DNA of 52,741 nt from Chroococcus sp. CMT-3BRIN-NPC107 (GCA_019359635.1 JAHHGY010000022.1:1-52741), one strand, 5' to 3'. Positions 1 through 8,766 are shown, numbered from the stretch's first letter. The notes: generated by a model from the letters alone, not told the origin. Program-made: numbers and translations.

Positions 1-106
1 TTTTCGGATTTTAGCTGAACGCTATCGTAACCGCCGCAAACGTTTCGGACTACGATTTAACTTAATTGCAGCGCTTCTCAACTTTGAGCTTGCTACCCCC
101 TCGTGA
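1..106 (+). pseudogene. IS5-type transposase, C-terminal fragment
   Basis: The reading frame is open from base 2 to the TGA at 104-106 and gives 34 residues. They include the motif AERYRNRRKRFGLRFNLIA, typical of the C-terminus of IS5/IS4-superfamily DDE transposases (the Y-rich helix carrying the last catalytic region). The 5' part lies outside the window. About 25 bp after the stop the sequence changes to DISARM-like coding sequence, so the right end of the insertion sequence is probably near 130, but I cannot define the inverted repeat without the other end. Confidence 0.7.
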
Positions 107-130
107 TTCACGCAAGAGGTCTACTATGCA

Positions 131-1212
131 ACTTGCTTATCTACTCAAATTATTCCCGCTTACGAAATACTTCAAACGATTGCGCCGACGGTCGAAGATT
201 TGGCTAAATTAGTTGGATTAGTTTTAGATATGCAGCAATTAGCAGAAAGCCAACATTGCCGAGCTTCCGAATATGCTTGCTTCGCTAATTACTGCCTACG
301 AGCATTGGATATTAGAGCAATCTGCACGAATCAACAATCCTGCAAGCGGTCTTGGAAGACTATCAAAATACGGTACAAACGGCAATGGCTAACTGTCAGC
401 AAACTTTAGCCCGAATCCAAAAAAGAATTGAGCTATTAGAATCTGATTCAAAAGCCACAGAAGCCTTCCAATTTATGAACCGCGCCATGTGGCAGCAGCG
501 AATTCACTCTATTTACTCCGAACAAAAAAGGCAGGGAATAGAAGTTGAACTTGTTGATGTCGATACCCGCAAAAATCGGACTTGGCGATCGTTTCAAGTT
601 GCGTTTATTTTACTTAATTTACCTAGCATCACTCAGTTAGAGCATCCCGATCGCTGTCATCCCACAAATGCGATCGCTGACTTATTATGGTTTCCCACCG
701 GAGGAGGAAAAACCGAGGCGTATCTAGTGCTAACAGCCTACACAATAGCATTGACAAGATTGCAAGGGGTAATTGCTGGGCGATCGGGAGATTCGGGCGT
801 AGCTGTATTAATGCGCTACACCTTACGCCTTTTAACTTTGCAACAATTTCGACGGGCTACAGCGTTAATTTGCGCCTGCGAGGAAATCCGCCGCCAAGAC
901 GAGGCAAAATGGGGCAGAGAGCCATTTCGGATTGGGTTATGGGTAGGTCAAAAGACTACTCCTAATCGCACCGAGCAAAGTGAGGAAGTATTAAAGCAGA
1001 AACTAGGACAATACCAACCAACTAGCAGTGGTTCTCCCCATCAATTAACTAATTGCCCGCGGTGCGGCACAAAAATTGACCCCGGCAAACAACACATCAA
1101 AGTAGATTCCTTCGCTAAAGGTCAAGGTAGGACGCTAACTTATTATGGTGACTCTTTGGGTAGATGCTTGTTTACACAAAAAAACTCGCCTACGGAGGGT
1201 TTACCTGTAGTG
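131..1212 (+). pseudogene. drmA: drmA remnant (DISARM helicase)
   Basis: This is a relic of DrmA, the helicase-like core protein of DISARM anti-phage systems. The longest open part runs from a TTG at 352. It carries a Walker A of the DrmA type (LWFPTGGGKTEAYL, near 685-725), then GVAVLMRYTLRLLTLQQF, a zinc-ribbon-like CPRCGTKI and the segment GRCLFTQKNSPTEGLPVVV. The family N-terminus is split over other frames: APTVEDLAKLVGLVLDMQQLA around 180-240, then PNMLASLITAYEHW around 262-312, so at least two frameshifts precede 352. Everything after the EGLPVVV segment (the DEAD-like motif II and the whole second helicase domain) is missing. The normal protein is over 1000 residues, so this is non-functional. 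The family call rests on remembered motif patterns, not on a search. Confidence 0.72.
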
Positions 1213-1988
1213 GTAATGGTCATGAGATTGGATGATTGGGGTACTACTCATACAACAAAGCAAGGTGAAGAACCCCTGCTTGCGGCTGTCCGTTCGGAAC
1301 TGGGCTATCAAGTTAAAAAACTTCTCTCTCCACCTATTGCGCCTTACGAACAGCAAACTTCGGAAGCTCATCGACGTTGGCGGCGTATCCGTTCTCTTGA
1401 AGACTTTGATGCTAATTATCCTGGCATTTGCTATATCCTGCTCCACTCTCAATACGGTTCGGATAACTAAAAACTGAGACTTGTCAGATGCTGAAAGGCT
1501 ACTATTCTCGTGGTTTTGTCCAGAACATTGGCAATTACAAACCTTAACCGAACAGTATTGGCTCCACTCTTATGCGACAACTAGCGAGCGAGTGTGGCTA
1601 TACTGCGGCTAGTTTGTGCGAACGGATTTATTCTCGATATTCAGATGATGATAGGGGAGCAATGGCAGGAGTATAAATTTATACAACTACTCTTGATAGC
1701 GAAGGTACTCTTGGGGGACTTGTTGGTCTAGGCGAACCAAGTATCCTCGGTCGTCATATAGCTCAAGCTCTCGAACAAGTACGTTTATGTGCAACCGATC
1801 CATTATGCGCTGAACATAACCCAAAATTGAATGCAACGGCTTTACACTGGGCAGCTTGCCACGCCTGCTTATTTAGTCCAGAAACTTCCTGCGAGATAGG
1901 AAACAAATATTTGGATCGCTCTTTGTTAGTACCAACAATCAAAACTGATTTGGTAAAACTGGCGTTTTTTAAAGATATAGGTTTATAG
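1213..1988 (+). pseudogene. drmB: drmB remnant (DUF1998 DISARM protein), interrupted by a MITE-like element
   Basis: The 3' half is clear. From 1572 the frame reads MRQLASECGYTAAS, then an in-frame TAA at 1674-1676, then TTLDSEGTLGGLVGLG, then a Cys-rich stretch (WAACHACLFSPETSCE) and NKYLDRSLLVPT, ending at the TAG at 1986-1988. This is the C-terminal DUF1998 pattern of DrmB. The 5' piece, 1213-1449, is fused in frame to the drmA relic (MRLDDWGTTH and then a residue pattern ending YPGICYILLH). Its assignment to the drmB N-terminus plus a later segment is weaker. A 111-bp element at 1450-1560 splits the ILLH and LMRQL motifs, which are normally close together. The drmB stop directly abuts the drmC ATG at 1989, as expected in an original operon. 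Confidence 0.65.
1450..1560. mobile_element. MITE-like element with 10-bp target duplication
   Basis: The ends are imperfect inverted repeats: CAATACGGTTCGGATAA at 1450-1466 and the reverse complement of CAATACTGTTCGGTTAA at 1544-1560, matching at 15 of 17 positions. The element is flanked by a perfect 10-bp direct repeat, GCTCCACTCT, at 1440-1449 and 1561-1570. It has no coding capacity. Inverted ends plus a duplicated target are the hallmark of a non-autonomous transposon. The parent transposase family is unknown; 9-10 bp duplications occur in several DDE families. Confidence 0.75.
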
Positions 1989-2650
1989 ATGACAGCCTTT
2001 TCTCAACAACTTTTACAAAAAATCCGTCGAGTTGCAACAGAATTTCCTACAGCCATTTTAGATTCAGCGATCGCAGTCTTAGCGACCGACGGTAATTGGA
2101 GCGATTTTCTGATAGCAAAATTGCTGCACCAATTATCCAAGGCAAGCCTGCGATCGCTAATTATGGATTTGATCGAAACTTGGTAGCGTGAGGCAAGCCA
2201 CTTGAGCGGTAATGCGATCGCAAGTTCTTTAGTCACCGCCGATTACTGCCACCAGCAAGCCAGGCAAGAGCTATCTCTAGAGTTAATCTGGACTGGTCCT
2301 AACCCTGAACTTACGCCACTCCGCCGCACTGACCAAGTATTATTGCAGTTAATTCGAGAAGCCAAGCAAGAGCTATTAGTTGTAAGTTTTGCTGTTTATA
2401 AAATACCTGAACTTGCTAAAGCTTTAATTCTTGCTGTTGAAAGAGGAGTCAAGTTATAGATTGTTGCTGAAACACCTCAAGCAAGTCAAGGGAAAGTTCC
2501 TTTTGGGATAGAGAGTGCTTTAAGTTCAGAAATTTTACGGCAGGCACAAGTTTTAGTGTGACCTCTAGAGCAAAGACTTACAGACCAAAAAGGATGCGAG
2601 GAGCGCTGCTGGAGGTTTGGGCAGAAGTTAAAGATAAAAAAGCCGCCTGA
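1989..2650 (+). pseudogene. drmC: drmC remnant (phospholipase D-like DISARM protein)
   Basis: The frame starting at ATG 1989 stays in register for about 600 bp but has in-frame stops: TAG at 2184-2186, TAG at 2457-2459 and TGA at 2559-2561. Across these stops the text is continuous and protein-like: LTPLRRTDQVLLQLIREAK, then ELLVVSFAVYKIPELAKAL, then IVAETPQASQGK, then PLEQRLTDQKG. This matches the first half of PLD-fold proteins such as DrmC. The catalytic HKD motif is not recognisable. After about 2590 the frame shifts to MRGALLEVWAEVKDKKAA, ending at the TGA 2648-2650. Decay is mainly by nonsense substitutions. Position right after the drmB relic supports the name. Confidence 0.65.
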
Positions 2651-2660
2651 TGAGCTAGAG

Positions 2661-3005
2661 TGACGCGACTAACGAAACGCTCCATCTATTAATAGTTGAA
2701 GTGTCGCGGCTTGGGTTCAAACCAAGACGTACTAGCACAATCATTCCATTACTTAGAGGCCTCAACTTTGAAGTAGGCTTCGTGCGGCATCTTTTTGGAG
2801 GAATTATTCCGCCAAAAAATGCCTTGCCTTTCATCCTTCACAGGCGCTTAGGCATAGTCGGTACTAACAACCGACTATGCCTAAGCGACAAATCGCTCGG
2901 ATATCCGCCTTAAAAGTGAATTAGGCTACCGACCGACCTATGGGGGATTCGTAGGCTTGCATAGATAGGTTTATTGGCGCTCACCGCAAACAAAAAGGAG
3001 AATAA
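2661..3005 (+). other. Non-coding leader of the IS110-like relic, with long hairpin
   Basis: This stretch of about 345 bp has no convincing gene. The open frame at 2701-2913 looks like chance, with low-complexity, unfamiliar residues. It contains a perfect 18-bp hairpin (listed separately), an AAGGAG motif at 2995-3000 just before the relic transposase frame, and several shorter inverted repeats. In IS110-family elements the non-coding end next to the transposase gene can encode a bridge RNA, so this could be the remains of such a region. That is inference only. Confidence 0.35.
2845..2887. repeat. Perfect 18-bp inverted repeat
   Basis: The left arm CGCTTAGGCATAGTCGGT at 2845-2862 and its exact complement at 2870-2887 enclose a 7-nt loop. 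No T-run follows the right arm, so it is not a canonical intrinsic terminator. It lies upstream of the IS110-like relic and outside any recognised gene. Confidence 0.8.
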
Positions 3006-3838
3006 ACGCGAGTTGTCGGAATTGACGTAGGCAAGAACTCTGTAGTTGCTTGCGTGCTTGATGCTGCACCAACGGAACCTAGGCAACTATATCACGATTA
3101 TAAGTTTCCCAGTTTTTACATTGATAGCAGTGGTATAAAAGCGTTGCTATCACTGTCTCCTGATGTCGCTGTTTTAGAGCCAACGGCAGTTAACTACTCC
3201 AAATTCTGGGTAACTACACTAGCCCAAGCGGGGGTAAAAATCGCCCTAGTAGGTCACAAACAGTTACACTCCTATCGTGTGAATATGGACTTACCAGATA
3301 AAGATGACTCCGCAGACGCTTTGACCCTCTAGCTTGCTACTATATGGAATACCAAGGAAGCGATCGCCGTTTTGTCAGGATACGCGGCCCGATAATTTCT
3401 CAAATCCAAGATATTGTTTTGCGCCTCGGTCATCTCAACTAGGTGCAGTCGCCGATCGTCAATCGCATTCGCCAGGATTTAGCGTGGCAGTTCCCGGAAG
3501 CTGTGATGACTAGCTTCGATGCGCCACTATTTGGGGGTTGGCTTGCTGGGGAACGCAACAGCGCCCGCTATGATAAAAAGCTGATTAATAGCTCTGGTTT
3601 AGGGCTTGAAGCTGAGGTAATCCACAGTGCTAAAGCAATATGTGAACTTCGGGTTTCTACTCGCATCGAACCAAAAAGAAACCGCGTCAAGAATGCTCTT
3701 GGCACGGCTTTAGGCGAGATATTCGATCGAGAAAAAGTGCAGTCGCGTCCAATAAAACTTGTTCGCAGTCAGATCGCTAGTCGCGCGGTCGATTGGTTGT
3801 TTACATTGGTCAAAGAGTTAGTCACGAGTAACAATTAA
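3006..3838 (+). pseudogene. IS110-like transposase relic
   Basis: The N-terminus reads RVVGIDVGKNSVVACVLD, followed by the conserved VAVLEPTAVNYSKFW and LPDKDDSADAL blocks. This spacing of D, E and D-x-x-D residues is the RuvC-like DEDD domain of IS110-family transposases. The codon where a start is expected (3003-3005, five bases after AAGGAG) is TAA. A TAG at 3330-3332 marks a one-base frameshift, since the protein continues in the next frame as ACYYMEYQGSDRRF. A further TAG lies at 3440-3442 before the open frame 3443-3838. The last third (from about 3650) does not look like the usual C-terminal Transposase_20 domain, so the end may be divergent or chimeric. Inactive. Confidence 0.65.
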
Positions 3839-3984
3839 CAAGTGTACGCTTCCTTACCTCCTGACTCGCGCCGAACTAATAAAATGGTTCGGCTTTCTCT
3901 TGAATACTAAAAATCCTTAAAGTGAAGTAAATAGTACCGCTAAGGTAAAATTTCAAAGTAGCTGTGTAATTGGTGAAGATCGCC

Positions 3985-4629
3985 ATGAAAAACAATTCTA
4001 GTACTCAAGAGCGATCGCCCAAATCAATCGAGTCCGAACTCCCTAAAAGCCCTCAACAAAAATCACCTTTGTTTGCCAATCATCCTTGGCTGCTGGTAGT
4101 GGGCGTAGGGGCGCTATCGATGGCGATCGCGCTAGTGGCGGTTTTTAGCTTGACAAATACCGGGCGCGTAGCAAAAGACCCCACCAAACAAACAACTATA
4201 TTAGTAGCTCCCCAACAACCTACTCCTACCAAAACTAAGAATAACTCGTCGCCAAACTGGATTCTAATAATTTTCTTATTAGGCGCTAGTGTCGCCAGTG
4301 TAGGGGCAATTTATAAGTGGCGACCTTCCTTGCTATCTAGCCCCAAACGCGGGCTAACGCGCCGCCAGCAGCGCCGACTATCGCGACAAAAAGGCAACCG
4401 ACCACCAACAGCAACGGCGGCAGTTGCTACAGAAATACCTCTAGAAACTAGCATTTTAGAAAACCAACCTGTACCGCAGCCAGGAGATGACACGCCTTTT
4501 ATTACCGTCTTGCCTCCAGAAAAGGCAAATCCTAACGATTTCGGCGGGCAATCTCTAGCCGAAATGATGGATATTCGCCAGCATTTATCTTTAGCAGCAA
4601 TTTTGCAAGACTTAGAGCGTCCCGATTAA
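3985..4629 (+). CDS. Hypothetical two-helix membrane protein
   Basis: No family recognised. From ATG 3985 the product is 214 residues: a hydrophilic Ser/Pro/Lys-rich start, a hydrophobic helix (WLLVVGVGALSMAIALVAVF), a Thr/Pro-rich linker, a second helix (WILIIFLLGASVASVGAIY), a very basic stretch (RGLTRRQQRRLSRQKG), and an acidic tail ending QDLERPD. The arrangement suggests a cytoplasmic-membrane or thylakoid protein with both ends in the cytoplasm. In-frame TTG (3970) and GTG (3973) codons are possible earlier starts, but no clear ribosome site decides. The gene converges on the RNase gene, and the stop codons overlap by four bases. Base and codon use look like the neighbouring housekeeping genes, not the relic island. 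Confidence 0.65.
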   Translation: MKNNSSTQERSPKSIESELPKSPQQKSPLFANHPWLLVVGVGALSMAIALVAVFSLTNTGRVAKDPTKQTTILVAPQQPTPTKTKNNSSPNWILIIFLLGASVASVGAIYKWRPSLLSSPKRGLTRRQQRRLSRQKGNRPPTATAAVATEIPLETSILENQPVPQPGDDTPFITVLPPEKANPNDFGGQSLAEMMDIRQHLSLAAILQDLERPD

Positions 4630-6665
4630 ACTTCTGCGTGACTTACTTCTTGAAACTGAAGAATATCTTGGCGAGGATCTACATACGCCGCCTTAAGTAA
4701 TACTTGTTCCCCTAAGGCAACGTCGCGTTTAAAGGGCATTGGTAACTGCAACCCCAAGTCTTCAATCAAGATCAGCGCCAAACCCGTATCTTCGCGCAAC
4801 CACATTAAAACCAAGGCTTGCCATACTTCCTGTGGATGGCGGCGGAGGTACTCTAAGCCCCAATAACGATTGGTTTGACGTTCTACCAAAACCACCTCTT
4901 GAGTAACGCTAAACACGCTCAACATTACTTCTTTAAGCTGTTCGGCAGAAAAGGGTAAATCTTCTCCCCGTAGGTGGGCTTTGAGTTGAAAATGAGTCAG
5001 CAAATCGCTGTAACGTCGAATGGGGGAAGTAGCTTGAGTATAAGTTTGCAAACCCAAGCCAGCATGACGACTAGGGGTAATACTCATCTCACTTTTAGGC
5101 ATACAACGGCGCATTCCGCAGGCTCGAACTGGCCCGGCGGGTAGCTGGAGCAATTCTTCAGGAGAAGGTAGTTCTGGCTGCGGCTGACCGCGAAAGGGCA
5201 GCGCAATATTGTGAGCTTGACCATAACGCCCCGCCACTTCCCCAGCTAAAATCATCATCTCTGCTACTAGCTGCCTAGAAGTAGAGTCTTCTAAAACATT
5301 GATAGTAATTTCGTCGCCCTTAACTTTGATACTGGCTTCGGGCAAATGGATGCTAATCGCCCCTTGAGAATGCCGCCAAGTCTTACGCAATTGTGCTAAA
5401 GAGGCGATCGCGGCAATCTCTGGCTCTGCTTGTACTCCTAGTTGCAGCATCTCGTCTACATCTTCGTAGGTGAGACGGTAGGTAGGCTTAATTACACTGG
5501 CATGGATGCTATAGCTTTCTACCGCTCCTACCGAATCTAAAATTACGCCAAAACTTAAAGCGCAACAAGATTTGCCTTGAATCAAACTCATCGGCCCGGT
5601 TGCCAATACTGCCGGAAACATCGGAATCATGCCTGTAGGCAAATACACCGTTGTCCCGCGCCTTCTTGCTTCCTTATCTAACTCGTCTTCTGGGATCAAC
5701 CAGCGCGTAGGATCGGCAATGTGTATCCACAGCTTTTGCTGTCCATCGGCTAATACTTCCCAACTTAAACCATCATCAATTTCGCTCGTACTCTCGTCGT
5801 CAATCGTATAAACTTTTAACTTGGTTAAGTCTAAACGGTCTAGGTCTAAGTCTGGTGGTGGGGAATCTAAGCACTGCTGCGCCACTTCTAATACCTTTGT
5901 AGGAAACTGAGTCGGAATCGACGAGCGCCGCAAGACTAAGTTTTCATGCTCGCTCCAAATACCCAAATCAACCAATAATTGCATCGCTGCTTGCGGGGTA
6001 GCGGTGCGCCCTAAATAATTCATAATTTCTGCCACCAGCACCGGGGGTTGGCGATTAGTGTCTGGCGTTCCCCCAGGGCGCGTTGCCTCCATAACCGTTA
6101 GGACAAAACGTTCTATCGCTTCCAATCGTTGGCGATCGTACCTTTCCCAATCGACGGTTGTACCATCTAAAACTTGAGAAATTCGCGCGAAAAATTGCTC
6201 TTGTTCTTTTTGGCGGAGGGTGGCTACTTCGTTCTGATGCTTGAGTTCTGCTACTTGGGTCGCGCTACGCGGTTCGTAATAGTCTCCTTTAAGCTTAAAA
6301 TAAAGTTTGTCTTCTGATAACAAACAGTGAGCCGCGTAGCACTGGGGGGGGCTTTCCTCAGAAAATAGCAAATTGGCTAATTCTTTGGGGTTAACACTTT
6401 CCTCTCCCAGTTCTATCAACAACTCCCAGGCTATTTCTAAGCTTGTTGGATCTATATATTGTTGGACTTCTTTTAAAAACTTAGGAATTTCTGCAAATTT
6501 ATAAGTTTGTCCGGGAACGCTATAGGTGACTTGCCGGGGCGTTAGGCTATGAGAAGTGCCGCGTTCGTCAACTACAAACCACCGTGTTTTGCCGTCGGGA
6601 CGATCTACCACCGCAAGTCGGCGATCGCCTTGTACTTTAAATTCAATCAGCGTTCCCTTATCCAC
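4626..6665 (-). CDS. RNase II/R-family exoribonuclease (RNB domain)
   Basis: A 3'-5' exoribonuclease of the RNase II/RNase R superfamily that degrades mRNA and structured RNA in the cytoplasm. The RNB catalytic signature YTIDDESTSEIDDGLS lies near residues 290-304, with the acidic cluster that binds magnesium. It is followed by the WIHIADPTRWL block and later by HAGLGLQTYTQATSPIRRYSDLLTH, the conserved C-terminal RNB motif. A coiled-coil-like Lys/Glu-rich insertion around residues 140-165 is typical of the cyanobacterial subfamily. A clear C-terminal S1 domain is short or absent. I chose the GTG at 6665 (start MDKGTLIEF), which fits homologues as I remember them; a TTG at 6677 is also possible. 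It lies 63 bases after rpsR and is probably co-transcribed with rpmG-rpsR, linking RNA turnover with ribosomal proteins. Confidence 0.9.
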   Translation of the reverse strand: MDKGTLIEFKVQGDRRLAVVDRPDGKTRWFVVDERGTSHSLTPRQVTYSVPGQTYKFAEIPKFLKEVQQYIDPTSLEIAWELLIELGEESVNPKELANLLFSEESPPQCYAAHCLLSEDKLYFKLKGDYYEPRSATQVAELKHQNEVATLRQKEQEQFFARISQVLDGTTVDWERYDRQRLEAIERFVLTVMEATRPGGTPDTNRQPPVLVAEIMNYLGRTATPQAAMQLLVDLGIWSEHENLVLRRSSIPTQFPTKVLEVAQQCLDSPPPDLDLDRLDLTKLKVYTIDDESTSEIDDGLSWEVLADGQQKLWIHIADPTRWLIPEDELDKEARRRGTTVYLPTGMIPMFPAVLATGPMSLIQGKSCCALSFGVILDSVGAVESYSIHASVIKPTYRLTYEDVDEMLQLGVQAEPEIAAIASLAQLRKTWRHSQGAISIHLPEASIKVKGDEITINVLEDSTSRQLVAEMMILAGEVAGRYGQAHNIALPFRGQPQPELPSPEELLQLPAGPVRACGMRRCMPKSEMSITPSRHAGLGLQTYTQATSPIRRYSDLLTHFQLKAHLRGEDLPFSAEQLKEVMLSVFSVTQEVVLVERQTNRYWGLEYLRRHPQEVWQALVLMWLREDTGLALILIEDLGLQLPMPFKRDVALGEQVLLKAAYVDPRQDILQFQEVSHAEV

Positions 6666-6728
6666 AGCAAGCGTCAAAAATTGTTAACTAATTAACTGCA
6701 ACCCATCCAGCGCAATTACTTTTCTAAA

Positions 6729-6944
6729 TTATCCTTCAGCATTAATAAACGGCATCAACGCTACAATTCGCGCCCGCTTAATTGCTAGTGCTAAATCTCT
6801 TTGTTGCTTAGAGGTTAATCCGGTAATCCGACGGGGCAAAATTTTTCCGCGCTCGGTGACAAATTTTCTCAGCAAATCGATATCTTTGTAATCGATGGGG
6901 TCTTGGGGTTTAATAGGAGACAGACGACGACGATAGTAAGCCAT
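6729..6944 (-). CDS. rpsR: 30S ribosomal protein bS18
   Basis: A small, basic 71-residue protein of the 30S platform that binds together with bS6 near the mRNA exit. The conserved core is clear: [34 protein letters not shown], then the basic tail [11 protein letters not shown]. Length is normal for cyanobacterial and plastid S18. It begins three bases after the rpmG stop and precedes the RNase gene. The rpmG-rpsR pair is a conserved order in cyanobacteria and plastids. Confidence 0.97.
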   Translation of the reverse strand: MAYYRRRLSPIKPQDPIDYKDIDLLRKFVTERGKILPRRITGLTSKQQRDLALAIKRARIVALMPFINAEG

Positions 6945-6947
6945 AGA

Positions 6948-7142
6948 TTACTTAATTTCCTTATGAACGATGTGACGGTTGCAGTAGCGGCAAAATTTCT
7001 TTAATTCTAATCTTGCGGTGGTATTGCGGCGGTTTTTCATGCTGGTATAGCGAGATACCCCGGGCGATCGCTGATCTTGATTGGTGCGACACTCTGTACA
7101 TTCCAGGGTCACAACAATCCGTACACCTTTGCTTTTAGCCAT
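6948..7142 (-). CDS. rpmG: 50S ribosomal protein bL33
   Basis: A 64-residue protein of the large ribosomal subunit near the E site. It is the zinc-binding (C+) form: one Cys pair in LECTECRT and a second in [10 protein letters not shown]. The [12 protein letters not shown] segment is the typical bL33 core. It is the first gene of the probable rpmG-rpsR-RNase operon. Its promoter should lie in the AT-rich 7143-7300 region. Confidence 0.97.
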   Translation of the reverse strand: MAKSKGVRIVVTLECTECRTNQDQRSPGVSRYTSMKNRRNTTARLELKKFCRYCNRHIVHKEIK

Positions 7143-7402
7143 AATTTAGTGCTTTTTGGTCTTGACGGAATTTTACACAAATATCTATTTTCTCATACGA
7201 TCGCCTATCCTAGCAACTAATGATTGAGATTTAGTTGTTAATTTCCCAGAGCCGAGTAAGGGAGAAAATAATATATTAGTTTGGACTAGGAGAAGCGATC
7301 GCGGGCTAAATGCCTAATAATTTGTGAGCTAAGAACAAATTATGGTTGTGGATGTTTTTTATAGCTGATAGTTTAGTAAAAAAGTCGGAGTAAGAAAGCG
7401 CC

Positions 7403-8647
7403 ATGCTACAAGTTAGCGATGCGGAAGCAATTATCTTTAATTTAGTTCAGCCTCTAGATAAAAAGTGGGATAAAGAGGTGGTAACTTTATTAACGGCAAT
7501 CGACCGCATTTTAGCAATACCCGTTACTAGCAAACTAGATTTTCCCCATTGGGATAATTCGGCAATGGATGGCTATGCAGTCCGCTACGAAGATGTTAGC
7601 AACGCTAATAACGAGCAACCAATAGCTTTAGCAGTAGTTGAAGAAATCCCCGCCGGAGTAAAACCCTTACGGTGCATTCAACCGGGACAAGCGGCACGAA
7701 TTTTTACAGGTGCAGTTATGCCTGAAGGTGCCGATACCGTCATCATGCAAGAACAGACAAAACTTGTTGGCGATCGCATATTAATTTTAGCTGCTCCCAA
7801 ACCTCAAGAGTTTGTTCGCCACCGCGCCTCGTTTTATCAAGCCGGAGCGCAACTATTGCCCCCAGGAATTACGATTAATCCCACAGAAATCGCCGTACTA
7901 GCGGCAGCCCAATGTCGAGAAGTCACCGTATATCGTCGTCCGCGCGTGGCAATTTTTACTACAGGCAACGAATTAGTCACGCCAGAAGAACTCCTGCATC
8001 CCGGTCAGATTGTCGATTCAAACCAGTATGCTTTAGCGGCATTAGTAGCCCAAATTGGCTCGGAACCCGTACCCATGGGAATTGTACGCGATCGCCCAGA
8101 GCAGGTAACTAAAGCAATTTCTCAAGCAGTATCTATCGCAGATGTAGTTTTGTCTTCCGGTGGCGTTTCGGTAGGAGATTACGACTACATAGATAAAAAT
8201 TTAGAGCAATTAGGGGCAACAATTCATATTCGTTCAGTAGGAATAAAACCTGGGAAACCTTTAACTGTTGCCACCTTTCCCAAGCCCAAAAACCAACAGA
8301 GCGTTTTATACTTTGGTTTACCCGGCAACCCGGTTTCGGCTTTAGTAACCTTTTGGCGATTTGTCCAACCAGCACTGCGCAAACTTTCTGGTTTAGCCCA
8401 TAATTGGCAACCAAAATTTGTATTGGCACGAACCCGTTACGATTTAACTTCTGATGGCAAACGCGAAAGCTATCTTTGGGGACAATTACATTTAGTAGAG
8501 GGCAATTATGAATTTGTCCTTGCAAGTGGCAATCCAAGCTCTGGTAACTTAATTAACTTGGCTCAAACCAACGGTTTGGCTGTTTTGCCTGTAGGACAAA
8601 CTTATATCAGTGCTGGAGAGCGAGTACAAGTTTTACAAATTAACTAA
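7403..8647 (+). CDS. moeA: Molybdopterin molybdenumtransferase
   Basis: MoeA inserts molybdate into adenylylated molybdopterin, the last step in making molybdenum cofactor for enzymes such as nitrate reductase. At 414 residues it is full length. Family motifs in order: FPHWDNSAMDGYAVR (domain III, near residue 48), GAVMPEGADTVIMQE, FTTGNELV, VLSSGGVSVGDYDY (active-site loop) and YFGLPGNPVSALVTF near residue 302. A C-terminal MoeA domain IV follows. The ATG at 7403 lies downstream of a GGAG motif at 7387-7390. The gene stands alone; other moa or moe genes are not in the window. A hairpin with a T-run downstream probably ends its transcript. Confidence 0.96.
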   Translation: MLQVSDAEAIIFNLVQPLDKKWDKEVVTLLTAIDRILAIPVTSKLDFPHWDNSAMDGYAVRYEDVSNANNEQPIALAVVEEIPAGVKPLRCIQPGQAARIFTGAVMPEGADTVIMQEQTKLVGDRILILAAPKPQEFVRHRASFYQAGAQLLPPGITINPTEIAVLAAAQCREVTVYRRPRVAIFTTGNELVTPEELLHPGQIVDSNQYALAALVAQIGSEPVPMGIVRDRPEQVTKAISQAVSIADVVLSSGGVSVGDYDYIDKNLEQLGATIHIRSVGIKPGKPLTVATFPKPKNQQSVLYFGLPGNPVSALVTFWRFVQPALRKLSGLAHNWQPKFVLARTRYDLTSDGKRESYLWGQLHLVEGNYEFVLASGNPSSGNLINLAQTNGLAVLPVGQTYISAGERVQVLQIN

Positions 8648-8690
8648 TGGGTAATGAATTACCAAAGGAGGTGAAATAAGAGCGTTGCCC

Positions 8691-8724
8691 AAGACAAAGG
8701 TGAAACTCGAAATTTTGTCTTTTT
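8691..8724 (+). terminator. Probable intrinsic terminator of moeA
   Basis: An 8-bp stem, AAGACAAA at 8691-8698 with TTTGTCTT at 8714-8721, has a 15-nt loop and runs directly into a T-rich tail (8720-8724). It lies 43 bases after the moeA stop, between the convergent moeA and kinase genes. Confidence 0.5.
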
Positions 8725-8766
8725 CGTAAACAGCCTCTTAAAAAATAACGCTAACTAATAAAGTCT

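Noticed and set aside
8664..8674. Perfect Shine-Dalgarno-like AAAGGAGGTGA after moeA
   Set aside because: No credible gene follows; the only nearby frame is a 14-codon one from TTG 8685 that runs into the terminator hairpin.
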